A stretch of DNA of 24,867 nucleotides from an uncultured Pigmentiphaga sp. (GTDB lineage: Bacteria > Pseudomonadota > Gammaproteobacteria > Burkholderiales > Burkholderiaceae_B), in contig CALAGD010000048.1 in NCBI GenBank assembly GCA_937891425.1, forward strand, positions 1 through 24,867. Direction: 5' to 3'. Below the pieces are notes generated by a model that saw nothing but the letters and a program-made list of their open reading frames with translations, searched no databases and was not told the origin of the DNA. This document shows, piece after piece, positions 24,306-24,867 of the stretch (positions within the stretch are counted from its first letter, which is position 1; every line of letters starts with the position of its first letter). Both the position numbers and the translations under genes were made by a program.

Positions 24306-24867
24306 GTACCGATAACCGGGATCAGCTCACCCAACGCCTGCTTGCGGACGCCGGGCACCTGGGCGTGGCGCTGACGGACATGCAGCTGGCACGGCTGGTC
24401 GAGTTCCTGTTCCAGCTTGAGCGCTGGAACAAGACGTACAACCTGACCGCGATCCGCGATATCGAGGCAATGCGCGTCCAGCATCTGGTCGATAGCCTGG
24501 CCGTAGTGCCTGCGCTGGTGCAGGTGCTCGATGGATCCCCGAGGGACCGGGCAGCTGACCATGCCGATGCCGGAGCAGGTACCTCACTCGCTGAAGCGCG
24601 CGACCAGGACTGCATTCGATTGATGGACGTGGGCTCGGGGGCCGGGTTGCCTGGCGTGGTGCTGGCCATAGTGCGGTCCGATTGGATGGTCACCTGTGTT
24701 GACGCAGTCGAGAAGAAAACGGCATTCGTGCGACACGTAGCCAGCCTGCTGAAACTTCCCAATCTTGACGTGCGTCACGCGCGAGTCGAACGCCTGGCTC
24801 CCCAAGAGTGTGACGCGGTGATTTCTCGTGCGTTTGCTTCGTTGGATGAGTTCGCCGAGCTGGCAGG
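24302..24867 (+). CDS. rsmG: 16S rRNA (guanine-527-N7) methyltransferase RsmG (GidB), partial
   Basis: The first 188 codons; the gene runs off the right edge. RsmG methylates N7 of G527 in 16S rRNA. Seen: RWNKTYNLTAIRD (41-53), HLVDS, and the SAM-binding motif DVGSGAGLPG (about 109-118), then VISRAFASLDEF near the edge. Between HLVDS and the SAM motif there are about 43 residues against about 13 in E. coli, so there is an insertion of about 30, rich in Ala, Asp and Arg. The start ATG overlaps the mnmG stop, which suggests coupling. ParA and ParB genes often follow this gene, but that cannot be seen here. Confidence 0.93.
   Translation, partial: MSTDNRDQLTQRLLADAGHLGVALTDMQLARLVEFLFQLERWNKTYNLTAIRDIEAMRVQHLVDSLAVVPALVQVLDGSPRDRAADHADAGAGTSLAEARDQDCIRLMDVGSGAGLPGVVLAIVRSDWMVTCVDAVEKKTAFVRHVASLLKLPNLDVRHARVERLAPQECDAVISRAFASLDEFAELA

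Noticed and set aside
1..24867. CRISPR array, insertion sequence, prophage or toxin-antitoxin genes
   Set aside because: No spaced direct repeats, transposase motifs, terminal repeat pairs or integrase genes were seen on either strand.

Overview
The window is a GC-rich chromosomal segment that looks like a betaproteobacterium of the order Burkholderiales, most likely the family Alcaligenaceae (Bordetella-like). I base this on protein sequence character, on the mnmG-rsmG pair next to parS sites, and on a PTS gene set (EIIA-HPr-EI) joined to gshB. The organism assignment is inference; no database search was possible.

Left part (1-5763). A leftward operon runs gshB > manX-type EIIA > ptsH > ptsI > ubiK, with ATGA stop/start overlaps at the gshB/EIIA and ptsH/ptsI junctions. 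The ptsI reading frame carries an in-frame TAA at codon 106, so Enzyme I is either a pseudogene, split in two, or affected by a sequence error. A stand-alone LuxR-type HTH protein is divergent from gshB. It is followed by a lipoprotein on the minus strand and a divergent alpha/beta hydrolase.

Middle part (5764-15812). gshA, the first step of glutathione synthesis, lies only 2 kb from gshB, the second step. Next come tRNA-Arg(CCG) on the minus strand, a membrane-anchored cytochrome c with two haem sites, and a small unknown membrane protein. A complete leftward polar amino-acid ABC importer (aapJQMP) follows, then ftsE-ftsX on the plus strand.

Origin part (15813-22271). The 1.6-kb gap after ftsX has four perfect DnaA boxes (TTATCCACA), near-matches and AT-rich inverted repeats. 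Hand counts show the plus strand changing from C-rich to G-rich across it. This is a strong candidate for oriC. A PLP aminotransferase and a GntR regulator follow. Then comes a 2.2-kb gene-poor stretch with four parS sites (three perfect, one at 15/16), where ParB would load. The window ends with mnmG and the start of rsmG, which overlap by ATGA.

The segment therefore looks like an origin-proximal replication and segregation region with normal housekeeping and transport genes on its left. I found no CRISPR array, insertion sequence, prophage or defence system. The most unusual observations are the ptsI nonsense codon and the layout of oriC and parS.
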